Below are positions 15,883 through 24,316 of a DNA stretch of 64,000 nt, piece by piece (the stretch's first letter is position 1; each line of letters opens with the position of its first letter). Location: positions 1-64,000 of the forward strand of contig PWER01000102.1 of NCBI GenBank assembly GCA_003553565.1, given 5' to 3'. The notes beneath the pieces are model-generated. The model saw only the letters and a list, made by a program, of their open reading frames with translations. It had not been told where the DNA came from and made no database searches. This stretch comes from Nitriliruptoria bacterium (GTDB lineage Bacteria > Actinomycetota > Nitriliruptoria > Euzebyales > Egibacteraceae). A program made the translations under genes and the position numbers.

Positions 15883-17283
15883 GTGCCCACCACCCACACC
15901 CCGACCCCACCCGAGCGGCCCACGCCGACGGGCGGCGGTGGTGCTGCGACGGCGCACGCGGAGACGGGGCCGGGGGAACCGGATCCGCGGGGGCGCGGCG
16001 CCCGCTGGCTGCTGCCGTGGTGGGTTGCGGGCTACCGCCTGGCCGACCTGCGCGCCGATGCGCTGGCAGGCCTCACCGTCGCGGTGCTGCTGGTGCCTCA
16101 GGCGCTGGCCTACGCCGCGCTGGCCGACCTGCCGCCGGTGGTGGGCCTGTGGGCGGCGACGCTCCCGCTGCTGGCCTACGCGCTCGTGGGCACCAGCGGG
16201 CAGCTGGCGATCGGCCCGGTGGCGATCGTGGCGCTGCTGACCGCCAGCGCTGTGGGCCCGCGCGCGGACGGCGACCCGGCCATGGCGGTGGCCCTTGCCG
16301 GTGCCCTGGCGCTCATGGCCGGCGGGCTGCAGCTCGCGTTGGGGCTGCTGCGCCTGGGCCGCGTCGCCGCGGTGCTGAGCCACCCCGTGGTGCTGGGCTT
16401 CACCAGCGGCGCGGCGATCGTCATCGCGCTCACCCAGGTGCCCGGGCTGCTGGGGATCGACGCCCCGCGCAGCGCCGACGCCCTCGGCGCCGCCAGCGCC
16501 GCCGCGGAGCGCCTGGGGCAGGCGCATCCGGCCAGCCTCGCGGTCGGCACGCTGGCGGTGGTCGCGCTGCTGGTCGGCGGCCGCCTGCTGCCGCGCGCCA
16601 CCCCGCTGCTGGTGCTGGTGCTGGCCACCGGCGCCTCGGCCCTGCTGGGGCTGGCCGGGCTGGGCGTGTCGGTGGTCGGCGAGGTCCCTGCGGGCCTGCC
16701 CGCCCCGACACTGCCCGCGGTGAGCTCCCAGGACCTGGTGGCCCTGCTGCCCGCAGCAGCCGCGATCGCGCTGATCGGCTTCGCCGAGGGCTTGAGCGTG
16801 GCACGCGCCCTGGCCGAGCGCACCGGCGCGCGCATCAGCGCCGACCGCGAGCTGGTGGCCACCGGCCTGGCCAACATCGCGGCGGGCACGATGCGCGCCA
16901 TGCCGGTGGCCGGAGGCTTCTCCCGCAGTGCCGTCAACCACCAGGCCGGAGCGCGCACCCCCGTGGCCGGCCTGGTCACCGCCGGGCTGATGGTCGTGGT
17001 GGCCCTGGCGCTGACACCGCTGCTGGAGCCGCTGCCCCAGCCGGTGCTCGCCGCGGTCATCGTCACCGCGGTGCTGCGCCTGGTGAGCCTGCGCGCGCTC
17101 GGCGGCCTGCTGCGCCGCACCCCCGGGGACGGCATCGTTGCCGTGACGACGTTCGCCGCCACGCTGGCGCTGGGCGTCGAAGCGGGGCTCGCGGTCGGCA
17201 TCGCCGCCGGGCTGCTCCACCGCGGCTGGCAGCGCGCCCGCCACCACCGACACCCCCACGACCAACCGGAGGACCACCGATGA
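15883..17283 (+). CDS. SulP-family anion transporter lacking a STAS domain
   Basis: 466 residues from the GTG at 15883, which has GGAG six bases upstream; about 10-12 membrane helices follow a disordered Pro/Thr-rich N terminus. The SulP core is clear: LVPQALAYAALADLPPVVGL and GTSGQLAIGPVAIVALL in the first part, HPVVLGFTSGAAIVIAL in the middle. SulP proteins carry sulfate, bicarbonate or other anions. The usual cytoplasmic STAS domain is absent: the protein ends soon after the last helix in a His/Arg-rich tail. Its stop overlaps the ATG of the rhodanese gene, so the two are co-translated; substrate is uncertain. Confidence 0.85.
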   Translation: MPTTHTPTPPERPTPTGGGGAATAHAETGPGEPDPRGRGARWLLPWWVAGYRLADLRADALAGLTVAVLLVPQALAYAALADLPPVVGLWAATLPLLAYALVGTSGQLAIGPVAIVALLTASAVGPRADGDPAMAVALAGALALMAGGLQLALGLLRLGRVAAVLSHPVVLGFTSGAAIVIALTQVPGLLGIDAPRSADALGAASAAAERLGQAHPASLAVGTLAVVALLVGGRLLPRATPLLVLVLATGASALLGLAGLGVSVVGEVPAGLPAPTLPAVSSQDLVALLPAAAAIALIGFAEGLSVARALAERTGARISADRELVATGLANIAAGTMRAMPVAGGFSRSAVNHQAGARTPVAGLVTAGLMVVVALALTPLLEPLPQPVLAAVIVTAVLRLVSLRALGGLLRRTPGDGIVAVTTFAATLALGVEAGLAVGIAAGLLHRGWQRARHHRHPHDQPEDHR

Positions 17284-17732
17284 CCCTGACGACGAAGGGA
17301 TCGCTGATGCTGCTGCTGGGTGTGCTCGCCCTGGTGCCCCTGCTGGCCGCCTGCACCGACGAGAGCGGCGACGCCGAGGCCTCCCCTGACGCCGAGGAGA
17401 CCGAGGAGCCGAGCCTGCGCACGCTCGACGAGGAGGAGGGCGCCGCCGAGCTCGCCGAGCGGGGCGAGGAGGTCACGCTCATCGACGTGCGGACCCCGGC
17501 CGAGCACGCCGAGGGGCACCTCGTCGGCGCCGACCTGATCGACTGGCAGGGCGCGGACTTCCGCGACCGGGTCGACGAGCTCGACCGCGACGGCTCGTAC
17601 CTGCTGTACTGCCGCACCGGCAACCGCAGCGGCCAGGCCGCGCGCGCCATGGTCGAGATGGGCTTCACCGACGTCGCCAACATCGGCGGGTTCGACGGCC
17701 TGGTCCGCGCCGGCGCGGAGGCGCAGCGGTGA
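17280..17732 (+). CDS. rhodanese-domain lipoprotein
   Basis: 150 residues. A lipoprotein signal peptide ends at LLAAC (Cys25 would be lipidated), followed by an acidic linker and a single rhodanese domain (about 52-148). The active-site loop YCRTGNRSG contains Cys111, the sulfur-accepting residue. It should act outside the membrane, moving sulfane sulfur or sensing oxidised sulfur. It overlaps sulP (ATGA) and the following methyltransferase (GTGA), forming a tight three-gene operon. Confidence 0.88.
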   Translation: MTLTTKGSLMLLLGVLALVPLLAACTDESGDAEASPDAEETEEPSLRTLDEEEGAAELAERGEEVTLIDVRTPAEHAEGHLVGADLIDWQGADFRDRVDELDRDGSYLLYCRTGNRSGQAARAMVEMGFTDVANIGGFDGLVRAGAEAQR

Positions 17733-18373
17733 CCGAGGAGCACACCGAGGCCCCCGCCGAGCAGCGGGACAGCCAGGCCATGTGGGACGCCCGCTACGAG
17801 GAGAAGCCAGCGCTGTGGGGCGATGACCCCAACCTGTTCGTGGCCCACCACGCCACCTCCCTGCCGCCAGGCACCGCGCTGGACCTGGGCTGCGGCGACG
17901 GGCGCCACGCCGTGTGGCTCGCCAGCCAGGGCTGGCAGGTCACCGCGGTCGACTTCTCCGCCGTGGCGCTGGCACGCGGCGCCGAGGTCGCGGCCCAGGC
18001 CGGCGTGACGGTCGCCTGGGTGGAGGACGACGTCACCCGCTGGACGCCGACGCCGGCCGCGTACGACCTGGTGCTGCTGGCCTACCTGCAGCTGCCCTCG
18101 GAGGTCTTCGCCCCGGTGCTGCGCGCCGCGTTGGCCGCTGTGGCGCCCGGCGGCCATCTGCTGCTGGTCGGCCACCACACCGACAACCTCGAGCACGGGG
18201 TCGGCGGTCCCCCTGACCGCGACCTGCTGCAGGACGAGGAGCAGGTGCTGGCCGCGCTCGACGGGTTCACCGTGCACCGCGCCGAGCGGGCGCCGCGCCC
18301 GGTCACCGGCGAGGACGGGCAGACCCGCCACGCGCTGGACCTGGTGGTGCTCGCCGAACGGCGCCAGGGCTAG
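17729..18373 (+). CDS. class I SAM-dependent methyltransferase (TehB-like)
   Basis: 214 residues starting with a GTG that overlaps the rhodanese stop. The opening WDARYEE...LWGDDPN and the SAM-binding motif LDLGCGDGRHAVWLA (about 51-65) are typical of the TehB/thiol-methyltransferase-like group, followed by an acidic motif II (VTAVDFS). Relatives detoxify tellurite or methylate small thiols or halides; which applies here is not determinable. Linkage to a sulfur-type transporter and rhodanese makes a sulfur-containing substrate plausible. Confidence 0.8.
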   Translation: MTEEHTEAPAEQRDSQAMWDARYEEKPALWGDDPNLFVAHHATSLPPGTALDLGCGDGRHAVWLASQGWQVTAVDFSAVALARGAEVAAQAGVTVAWVEDDVTRWTPTPAAYDLVLLAYLQLPSEVFAPVLRAALAAVAPGGHLLLVGHHTDNLEHGVGGPPDRDLLQDEEQVLAALDGFTVHRAERAPRPVTGEDGQTRHALDLVVLAERRQG

Positions 18374-18379
18374 CCGCCA

Positions 18380-19462
18380 CTAACCCTGAACCACACCGCC
18401 GAGGTTGTGGGCTGCGTCCAGGCCGCTGACGCAGGCACCCTCGATCGCCGCGCCGGCGAGGGCGTCGCCGGCGAAGGCGACGGTGCCGGTGTTGGCGGTC
18501 ACCACGGCGCTGCCGTGCTCCTGGGCGTTCAGGGAGCTCAGCGGGCGGGCGTAGCGCCACCGCTTGATGCGCCAGGCCAGCGGCTGCGCGCCACCCAGCC
18601 ACGGTCGCAGCAGCGCTTGGAGACGGTCGGCGATCACCGCGTCGGGCGCGTCGAAACGCGCCAGGCTCCACGGGCCGCTGGCATGTGCGGTCACGGTCGG
18701 TCGGGCATCGACGTGACGCCGGGCACCATCAGCCATGAACTCCACGGGGCCCTGCGTCAGCTGGACCCCACCCGGCCCGGGCAGCTGCGGGTCGTCGTCG
18801 AGGACCGCGAGCCATGACAGGCACGCGCCCCACCGCACCGCGCCGAGGTCGTCGCCGGTCGCACCGAGGTCGAGCCCGCCCGCCTCGCACAGCGCCAGCG
18901 CCTGCGGCAGCGGCGCGGTCAGCAGGACCTGACGCGCCTCCAGGGTGCGCACCGGGCCGGGGCGGCGTGCGGGCTCCACCAGCACCGCGAGCCGATCGTG
19001 CCCCTCGGCGACCGCCACGGCCCGCTGCGCGGGCTGCAGCGTCACCGTCCCCGGCAGGCCTCGGGTGAGCACCTGCGTCAGCGCACCGAAGCCCCCCTCG
19101 ATCACGTAGCGGGGGTGGCCGTCGGTGGGCACCGAGACCGTCTCGGGGCCATCGGCGATGTGGCGTGCGCGCGCGTGACCCCGCGACCACTCGACCACCG
19201 CCGCGCCCGCGGCCCGCCAGCGGTCGACCTCCTCGGCGAAGCCCGGCGAGCGCACCGTGAAGAACTGGGGCCCCTGGTCCACGCGCACCTCGTCGAGCGC
19301 TCTGGTGCTGGCGCGACCGCCGGGACGCGACCCCTTGTCGAGCAGCACCACCTCGGCGCCAGCCTCGGCGAGCCGACGAGCGGCGATCAGCCCCGCCAGG
19401 CCGGCGCCGACCACGACCACGTCCGCGACGCGCGCGGGTGTGGCGTCCCCCGCCCCGCTCAC
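18380..19462 (-). CDS. FAD-dependent amine-oxidase-like oxidoreductase (renalase type)
   Basis: 360 residues from a GTG at 19462 that overlaps the pabA stop. The N terminus has the FAD-binding fold VVVVGAGLAGLIAARRL (about 15-31) and the motif RPGGRAST, and the C terminus has the second FAD contact, FAGDALAGAAIEGACVSG. The overall size and the QGPQFFTV segment match bacterial renalase-like NAD(P)H/flavin oxidases. It probably oxidises an amine or isomeric nicotinamide; substrate unknown. It converges on the methyltransferase gene with a six-base gap. Confidence 0.82.
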   Translation of the reverse strand: MSGAGDATPARVADVVVVGAGLAGLIAARRLAEAGAEVVLLDKGSRPGGRASTRALDEVRVDQGPQFFTVRSPGFAEEVDRWRAAGAAVVEWSRGHARARHIADGPETVSVPTDGHPRYVIEGGFGALTQVLTRGLPGTVTLQPAQRAVAVAEGHDRLAVLVEPARRPGPVRTLEARQVLLTAPLPQALALCEAGGLDLGATGDDLGAVRWGACLSWLAVLDDDPQLPGPGGVQLTQGPVEFMADGARRHVDARPTVTAHASGPWSLARFDAPDAVIADRLQALLRPWLGGAQPLAWRIKRWRYARPLSSLNAQEHGSAVVTANTGTVAFAGDALAGAAIEGACVSGLDAAHNLGGVVQG

Positions 19463-20061
19463 GCCTGCTCCGCGGTGGCGGGCGCGAGGCGAGCGAGGAA
19501 GGTGCCGAGCAGGCGCATCCCCACCCCGGTGAGGATCGACTCGGGGTGGAACTGCACGCCCTCGACCGGGTGGGAGCGGTGCCGCAGGCCCATGATGATC
19601 CCACGGTCGGTGCGGGCGGTGACGGCGAGCTCCTCGGGGCAGGTGGCGGGGTCCAGCACCAGCGAGTGGTACCGGGTGGCCGGGAACGGGTTGTCGAGCC
19701 CGGCGAACACGCCCTGCCCGTCGTGGTGGATGTCGCTGGTCTTGCCGTGGAGCAGCTCGTCGGCGCGCACCACCGAGCCGCCGTGCACCTCGGCGATGCA
19801 CTGGTGCCCCAGGCACACCCCGAGCAACGGCACCCGCCCGCCGAGCTCGCGCACCACGTCGTTGGAGATCCCGGCGTCCGAGGGCCTGCCCGGGCCCGGG
19901 GAGATCACCACCCCGTCGGGCTGCCAGGCCGCCACCTCGACCGCGGTCGCGGCGTCGTTGCGCACCACCTCGACCTCCGCGCCGAGCTCGCCGAGCTCCT
20001 GGGCGAGGTTGTAGGTGAAGCTGTCGTAGTTGTCGATGAGAAGGACGCGCTGACCGGCCAT
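19459..20061 (-). CDS. pabA: PabA/TrpG-type glutamine amidotransferase
   Basis: 200 residues: a complete class I glutamine amidotransferase with catalytic Cys83 (GVCLGHQ), His172 and Glu174 (FHPES) and the N-terminal LIDNYDSFTYNL typical of the PabA/TrpG group. It supplies ammonia to aminodeoxychorismate synthase (folate) or anthranilate synthase (tryptophan). No PabB or TrpE partner lies in the window. In mycobacteria the same gene sits between crgA and pknB, so its place is ancestral although neighbours here differ. Confidence 0.93.
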   Translation of the reverse strand: MAGQRVLLIDNYDSFTYNLAQELGELGAEVEVVRNDAATAVEVAAWQPDGVVISPGPGRPSDAGISNDVVRELGGRVPLLGVCLGHQCIAEVHGGSVVRADELLHGKTSDIHHDGQGVFAGLDNPFPATRYHSLVLDPATCPEELAVTARTDRGIIMGLRHRSHPVEGVQFHPESILTGVGMRLLGTFLARLAPATAEQA

Positions 20062-20195
20062 GGCGCCAGCCTATCCCGGCGCCACCACCGCCACGACGGC
20101 GCGACCGGGCCCCGGAGCCGGGCGCCAGGCTGCACCCAACGCCGCTCGCACGGCGCTACGATCCCGGCCCACCAGTCCCTCGTCGAGGCGGGTCG

Positions 20196-20933
20196 ATGAC
20201 GCACGGACGCGCCACGGTCGTGCTGTATCGCACGCCGCACAGCGCTCCCCTGATGGTCAGCATCGCGCTGGCCAGCCTCGACGCGTCGGTGGTGCACGCC
20301 CACGGTCCCGCGCTCCACGGCCTCGAGGGCGAGGACATAGCCGCCACCATCGAGGCGCTCGCCGAGGCGCACGACCGCGAGGTGCGCCTGTGGGACGGCG
20401 ACGCGCCGGTGGACGCCGCCGGGGTCGACCGGCTCGCAGGCGAGGTGACCGCCGAGATGCTGATCGTCGAGTGGCAGCCCCGCATGGTCGGCGGCGAGGA
20501 GGACCTCGCCCGTCGGGTCCTCGAGGCTCCGCCCTGCGACCTGCTGCTGGTGCGTCCTGGGAGCCTGTCGCGGCTCGAGTCGGTGACGGTGGCGGTCGGA
20601 CCGGGGCCGAACGCGCCGCTGGCGGCTGCAGTCGGCCAGCGCATGGCCCACGTCTTCGGGGTGGAGGCTCGGGCGCTGCGCGGCGTCGACGACGAGAGCG
20701 AGATCGAGAACGCCCAGTACCTGTGCACCGAGCTGATGCCGGACGCGCACAGCCGCATCGAGGTGGGGCGCGACGTGGTCAACCTGCTGGTCGAGGCCGC
20801 CGACGAGAGCGGCCTGCTCGCGCTGGGGGCCACCGAGGACCTGCCGCTGGACCGCCTGGGCGTGCGCACGGTGGGCACGCGCCTGGCCCACCGCGCCGAC
20901 GCGACGGTGCTGGTGGGGCGCGCCGAGCCCTGA
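20196..20933 (+). CDS. universal-stress-like protein
   Basis: 245 residues with no membrane segment. Segments such as CDLLLVRPGS, VAVGPGPNAPLAAAVGQRMA and GLLALGATEDLPLDRLGVRTVG resemble the nucleotide-binding fold of UspA-like domains, possibly two tandem degenerate ones. It is monocistronic and faces the acyl-ligase-like gene tail to tail. Function in stress response is inferred only from fold resemblance. Confidence 0.6.
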   Translation: MTHGRATVVLYRTPHSAPLMVSIALASLDASVVHAHGPALHGLEGEDIAATIEALAEAHDREVRLWDGDAPVDAAGVDRLAGEVTAEMLIVEWQPRMVGGEEDLARRVLEAPPCDLLLVRPGSLSRLESVTVAVGPGPNAPLAAAVGQRMAHVFGVEARALRGVDDESEIENAQYLCTELMPDAHSRIEVGRDVVNLLVEAADESGLLALGATEDLPLDRLGVRTVGTRLAHRADATVLVGRAEP

Positions 20934-20968
20934 CGCGCGGGCTGTACTGGGATTCCCGGGCTGCGCGG

Positions 20969-22447
20969 CTAGTTGTCGCGCGGGTGGAGATAGCCGGCGC
21001 GGTCGAGGTGAGCGCGCACGCCGGTGGCCAGCCAGTGCCGGGCGTCGGGCTCGCCGTCCTGCCAGGCACCGCGCATCGCAGCGACCTGCGGTCCCGCGAC
21101 CCACAGCGGGCCCGTGTCCTGGGTGGGGTGGGCCGGTGCGGCCGGGTCAGGCTGCTCTCCCAGCCAGCAGGCGGTATCAGGCAGGGGCAGTCCGAGGCTG
21201 CCCCGCTCGGCACGGCCGTACAGCGGGTTGGCGCTGATCAGCGGTGCGGGCGGGCAGCCCCAGCCGACGCGCACACGAGCACCGCTGCGTGCGGCGAGCG
21301 CGTCGGCGGCCGCCTCGGCCTGCTGCACCTCCTCGGCCACCGCAGCGGACTCGGGGGCAGCGGCGTCAGCGCTCTCGGAGGCCTCGGTGTGCCCGGCCAC
21401 GCACAGCCCGAGCCGCAGCGCGCCGAGGTCTCGGCGCTCGTGTGCCTGTGCCAGCGCGCGCGTGGCGCGTGGCCCGGCGACCAGCAGCGTGGGCCGCCCA
21501 CGCCGCGCCGCGGCGCGCAGCGCGCCCGCCGCGCTCTCGGCGGTCAGCTCCAGGGTGGCGGCGGTCAGCGTCGCCAGCCCGAGCCCACCGACCACGCCGA
21601 GCACGGTGTGCAGCGGCTCGGCGGCCAGCACCGCCTCGCTGCCGGCATGGATGTCGGGCAGCCACAACCGCAGCTGGAACGTCGCGGCGACGAGGCTGTC
21701 GTGGCTGACCGCGAGGCGCTCGCCGCCCTGGTGGACCACCAGCGCCTCGTCGCGGGCACCGACGGCGCCCTCGGGCGGCGCGGGCGGTGCCGCTGCGATC
21801 AGGTCGCGCATCCGCTGCACGCCCTCGCCGGCGAGCAGCCGCCGGCGCTCGCGCCAGCCGCGCAGCCCCCACAGCAGACGGCGCGGCAGCGGGGCGTCCT
21901 CGGTGGTCTCGCTGAGCGCCACATGGCGCACGGTGGTGAGCTCGCCCTTCAGCGCCGCGAGCGTGGGATAGCAGGACTCGGCGCAGACCACGACGCGGCA
22001 GCCCTCGTCCTCCAGTCGGGCGCCCGTCACCGCCGCTGGGGCGTCGGGCGGCAGGCTGACCGCGCTGGCGCCGCGACGCCAGACGGCCAGCAGCGCGATG
22101 ACGTGGTGGGGCACTCCGGGCAGCAGCAGCCCCACGCGCTGGCCGGGCTCCACGCCGAGCGCGCCGAGGGCCACCGCGAAGCGGTCCACCGCGTCGAGCA
22201 GCTCGCGGTAGGTCAGCGCCACGCCGGCGCTGCGCAGCGCTGTGGTGGTGGGGAAGTCGGCTGCGGCGTCATCCAGCAGCCGGGTCATCGCCACCGGCGG
22301 GTAGGGCCAGCTGGCGGGCACGTGCGGCGGGTAGGAGGCCAGCCACGGGCGAGGCGCCGACGCCGGGGACGGCCAGGCGACCTCATCGGCTGCCGCCGGC
22401 TCGCCCGCTGGGGGCGTCGCGTCGGTTGGCATGCGCTCGCTGGTCAC
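20969..22447 (-). CDS. degenerate AMP-binding (acyl-CoA-ligase-like) protein
   Basis: 492 residues. The N-terminal half resembles fatty acyl-CoA synthetases: ALTYRELLDAVDRFAVALGA and GQRVGLLLPGVPHHVIALLA. The ATP-binding P-loop, normally T-S/T-G-S/T-T-G-x-P-K-G, is replaced by VVHQGGERLAVSHDSL, without the glycine/threonine run or lysine. The protein stops near HWLATGVRAHLDRAGYLHPRD, the equivalent of the hinge, so the small C-terminal domain with the catalytic lysine is missing. Adenylation activity is therefore unlikely; it may be a carrier/regulatory pseudoenzyme. The frame is intact with normal codon use, so it does not look like recent decay. Confidence 0.75.
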   Translation of the reverse strand: MTSERMPTDATPPAGEPAAADEVAWPSPASAPRPWLASYPPHVPASWPYPPVAMTRLLDDAAADFPTTTALRSAGVALTYRELLDAVDRFAVALGALGVEPGQRVGLLLPGVPHHVIALLAVWRRGASAVSLPPDAPAAVTGARLEDEGCRVVVCAESCYPTLAALKGELTTVRHVALSETTEDAPLPRRLLWGLRGWRERRRLLAGEGVQRMRDLIAAAPPAPPEGAVGARDEALVVHQGGERLAVSHDSLVAATFQLRLWLPDIHAGSEAVLAAEPLHTVLGVVGGLGLATLTAATLELTAESAAGALRAAARRGRPTLLVAGPRATRALAQAHERRDLGALRLGLCVAGHTEASESADAAAPESAAVAEEVQQAEAAADALAARSGARVRVGWGCPPAPLISANPLYGRAERGSLGLPLPDTACWLGEQPDPAAPAHPTQDTGPLWVAGPQVAAMRGAWQDGEPDARHWLATGVRAHLDRAGYLHPRDN

Positions 22448-22519
22448 GGCTGCCTTCGCTCCTCGCCCTGCTGTGCGCTGCTGTGCACTGCCCCCGCCTC
22501 GGCGCGCGGCGGGCGGGTC

Positions 22520-22780
22520 TCACCGGCGCGTGCGACCGCGGTCGGCGCAGTGTGCCGACGCGCCATGATCGCCGCTCGCATCGGCGCAGGCCAACGCACC
22601 CGGCCAGCCGGCGCCGCTGACCGTCCGAAGCCGGGCCACCAGCGGGGCACCGGCAAGCAGCAGCCCCAGCGCGGGATCGTTCAGCTGACGGTCCACCCAC
22701 GGGAACGCCACGGTGAACAGCAGCCACACCGCCACCGCGACCACGAGCAGCGCGCCGAGCAGCACCCACCAGCGTCGCAT
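22520..22780 (-). CDS. small single-pass membrane protein after sortase
   Basis: 86 residues with a strong N-terminal membrane helix (about 4-25) and a short soluble tail rich in Ala, Cys and Asp. Its ATG overlaps the sortase stop (TGATG), so it is translated with the sortase. No known family was recognised. It could be an accessory or substrate-related protein, though no sorting motif is visible. Confidence 0.65.
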   Translation of the reverse strand: MRRWWVLLGALLVVAVAVWLLFTVAFPWVDRQLNDPALGLLLAGAPLVARLRTVSGAGWPGALACADASGDHGASAHCADRGRTRR

Positions 22781-23466
22781 CAGGGCTCCTCCGCGTCCAC
22801 GAGCTCGGCGAACACCACCAGGCGCTCCGCGGCAGAGAACCGGGGGTGGCAGGTGGTCAGCGTCAGCGTCGGCGCGTCCAGATCGAGCGGGTCGTCGCCG
22901 ACCACCCAGGTGTCGTGGGGCTGCACCACGCGCTGCTCACGCACCTCGTAGTGGTGGCGCTCGCCCTCCTGATCGGTGAGGTCGAGCCGGTCCCCGGCAG
23001 CCAGGGCGTCCAGGTCGAAGAATGGGGCGCCGTAGGTGGTGCGGTGACCGGCCACCGCGACGTTGCCGTCCTCACCCGGCGCGGCGCTGTGCGGGTAGTG
23101 CCCCGGCCCACGCTTCAGCTCCTCATAGGTCGTGCCGGATACGACCACGAGAGGCTCGTCCCCGAGGGGACTCGCCGAGCCGTCCTCGGGATGTGCCTCC
23201 AGCAGCGCCACGCCCGCGTCGTCACCCGCGTCCAGGTCGTCACCGGTCTCGCCTGCACCGCTGGGCTCGATCCCCTCGGCGTCTGCGGCGGCCCAGGCCT
23301 CGCGGAGCTCGGATTGCACCGCAGCGGTCTCCCGGCCGGTGAGCACCAGCGCATAGACCACATAGAGGCCGATCACCAGCCCGGTGATGACCAGGACGCT
23401 GCCGACCGCGAGCAGCAGGCGCACCCGCAGGCGGGTGGGCGGGCTGGTCGGGCGCGGTGACTGCAT
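22780..23466 (-). CDS. class E sortase
   Basis: 228 residues: basic N terminus, one membrane anchor (about 16-43), an acidic linker and a C-terminal sortase domain. The catalytic triad is visible as His141 (AGHRTTYGAPF), Cys206 (TLTTCHP) and Arg215. The domain layout and the HRTTYGAPFF stretch fit class E, the actinobacterial housekeeping type that joins LAxTG proteins to the wall. No sorting-signal substrate was seen in the window. A class E sortase next to crgA and pabA is a common actinobacterial arrangement. Confidence 0.9.
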   Translation of the reverse strand: MQSPRPTSPPTRLRVRLLLAVGSVLVITGLVIGLYVVYALVLTGRETAAVQSELREAWAAADAEGIEPSGAGETGDDLDAGDDAGVALLEAHPEDGSASPLGDEPLVVVSGTTYEELKRGPGHYPHSAAPGEDGNVAVAGHRTTYGAPFFDLDALAAGDRLDLTDQEGERHHYEVREQRVVQPHDTWVVGDDPLDLDAPTLTLTTCHPRFSAAERLVVFAELVDAEEP

Positions 23467-23595
23467 GCGTGGCCGTGAGGGTCATCGGGACGGTCGGGCG
23501 CCGCGCCGGGCGCGAGCCCTGCCACGTCCCGTAGCGGACGCGGGTGGGACGCTACCATCAGCCCGCCCGCGCCCCGGTCCTCGAAGGAGGAGCCC

Positions 23596-23817
23596 ATGGC
23601 GAAGAAGCGCCGCTCGAAGCGCGACACCTACGTGCCCCCCGAGCAGCCCAAGCCGCCACCCACGCCCAAGTGGGTTCCCTACACGGGGGTGGGCCTGATC
23701 GGTGTGGGCGCCCTCACGGTGGTCGTGGCCTACCTGGCTGCCTGGAGCGCGTGGATCATCTTCGGCGGGTTCGTCGCGATGGCCGCTGGCCTGGTGACCC
23801 TCAGCCAGTGGCGCTGA
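23596..23817 (+). CDS. crgA: CrgA, cell-division coordinator
   Basis: 73 residues: basic N terminus (MAKKRRSKRD), Pro-rich segment, then two membrane helices (about 28-47 and 51-69) ending SQWR. This is the size and shape of CrgA, which recruits and stabilises the division machinery (FtsZ, FtsQ, FtsI, CwsA partners) in actinobacteria. A strong site, GAAGGAGGAG, precedes the ATG. Divergent from the sortase gene. Confidence 0.92.
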   Translation: MAKKRRSKRDTYVPPEQPKPPPTPKWVPYTGVGLIGVGALTVVVAYLAAWSAWIIFGGFVAMAAGLVTLSQWR

Positions 23818-23872
23818 CCGCGCCCGTCGTCGTCCGGGCGGCGAATCACCTGGGTGTGCGTCACTCCACAGG

Positions 23873-23893
23873 TGTGGACAGCCTTGTGGACAA
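23873..23893 (-). promoter_or_regulatory. pair of DnaA-box-like sites downstream of crgA
   Basis: 23885-23893 (TGTGGACAA) is an exact complement of TTGTCCACA, the actinobacterial DnaA box, and 23873-23881 (TGTGGACAG) differs at one base. They lie four bases apart in the same orientation, about 10.6 kb from the dnaA-dnaN gap. They may titrate DnaA; chance cannot be excluded for a single exact nonamer in 64 kb. Confidence 0.4.
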
Positions 23894-23952
23894 ACCCTCG
23901 ATCCTCGCGATCCCAGCCCACAGCGGTGTGCTTCACACCCCGACGGCGCGCT

Positions 23953-24297
23953 TCAGCCGAGGTGATCGCGGGGGATCTCGGCTCGCTCGTGCATGCGCTC
24001 GCCGCAGTGCCGTGGCGGGACCGGCGTGCCGCGCACCAGGAGGAGCAGCTCAGCGCCGCAGCCTTCGCACCAGTAGGTGACCCGCTCCTGCGCCTGGTCC
24101 ACCGGCTCGGGATCACCGCTGGGGATGTGCGCCCCGCCCCGAGCCAGTGACCCGAAGCTGGCGAACCCCAAGCGGAGGATGAGGTAGCCGAGCAGCGGGG
24201 CCAGCACCCACGCGGCGGGCACCACCCCGCCAAGCCACAGCCCGAGGCCAGCAAGCGCTGCGAGCAGCGCCAGCCGCTTGGCCCAGACACGTGTCAT
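23953..24297 (-). CDS. small membrane protein with zinc-ribbon-like motif
   Basis: 114 residues from the ATG at 24297. Two hydrophobic helices (about 7-27 and 30-48) are followed by a soluble part with YWCEGCGAEL (Cys77, Cys80) and RHCGERM (His97, Cys98), resembling a zinc ribbon. It follows the thiolase gene by about 20 bases on the same strand and is probably cotranscribed. No function can be assigned. Confidence 0.7.
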   Translation of the reverse strand: MTRVWAKRLALLAALAGLGLWLGGVVPAAWVLAPLLGYLILRLGFASFGSLARGGAHIPSGDPEPVDQAQERVTYWCEGCGAELLLLVRGTPVPPRHCGERMHERAEIPRDHLG

Positions 24298-24316
24298 GGC
24301 GCCATCCTGCCCGCCG

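Noticed and set aside
22520-22780. LPXTG-type sortase substrate
   Set aside because: The small protein after the sortase has no LPxTG or LAxTG motif and its hydrophobic segment is N-terminal, the wrong order for a sorting signal.
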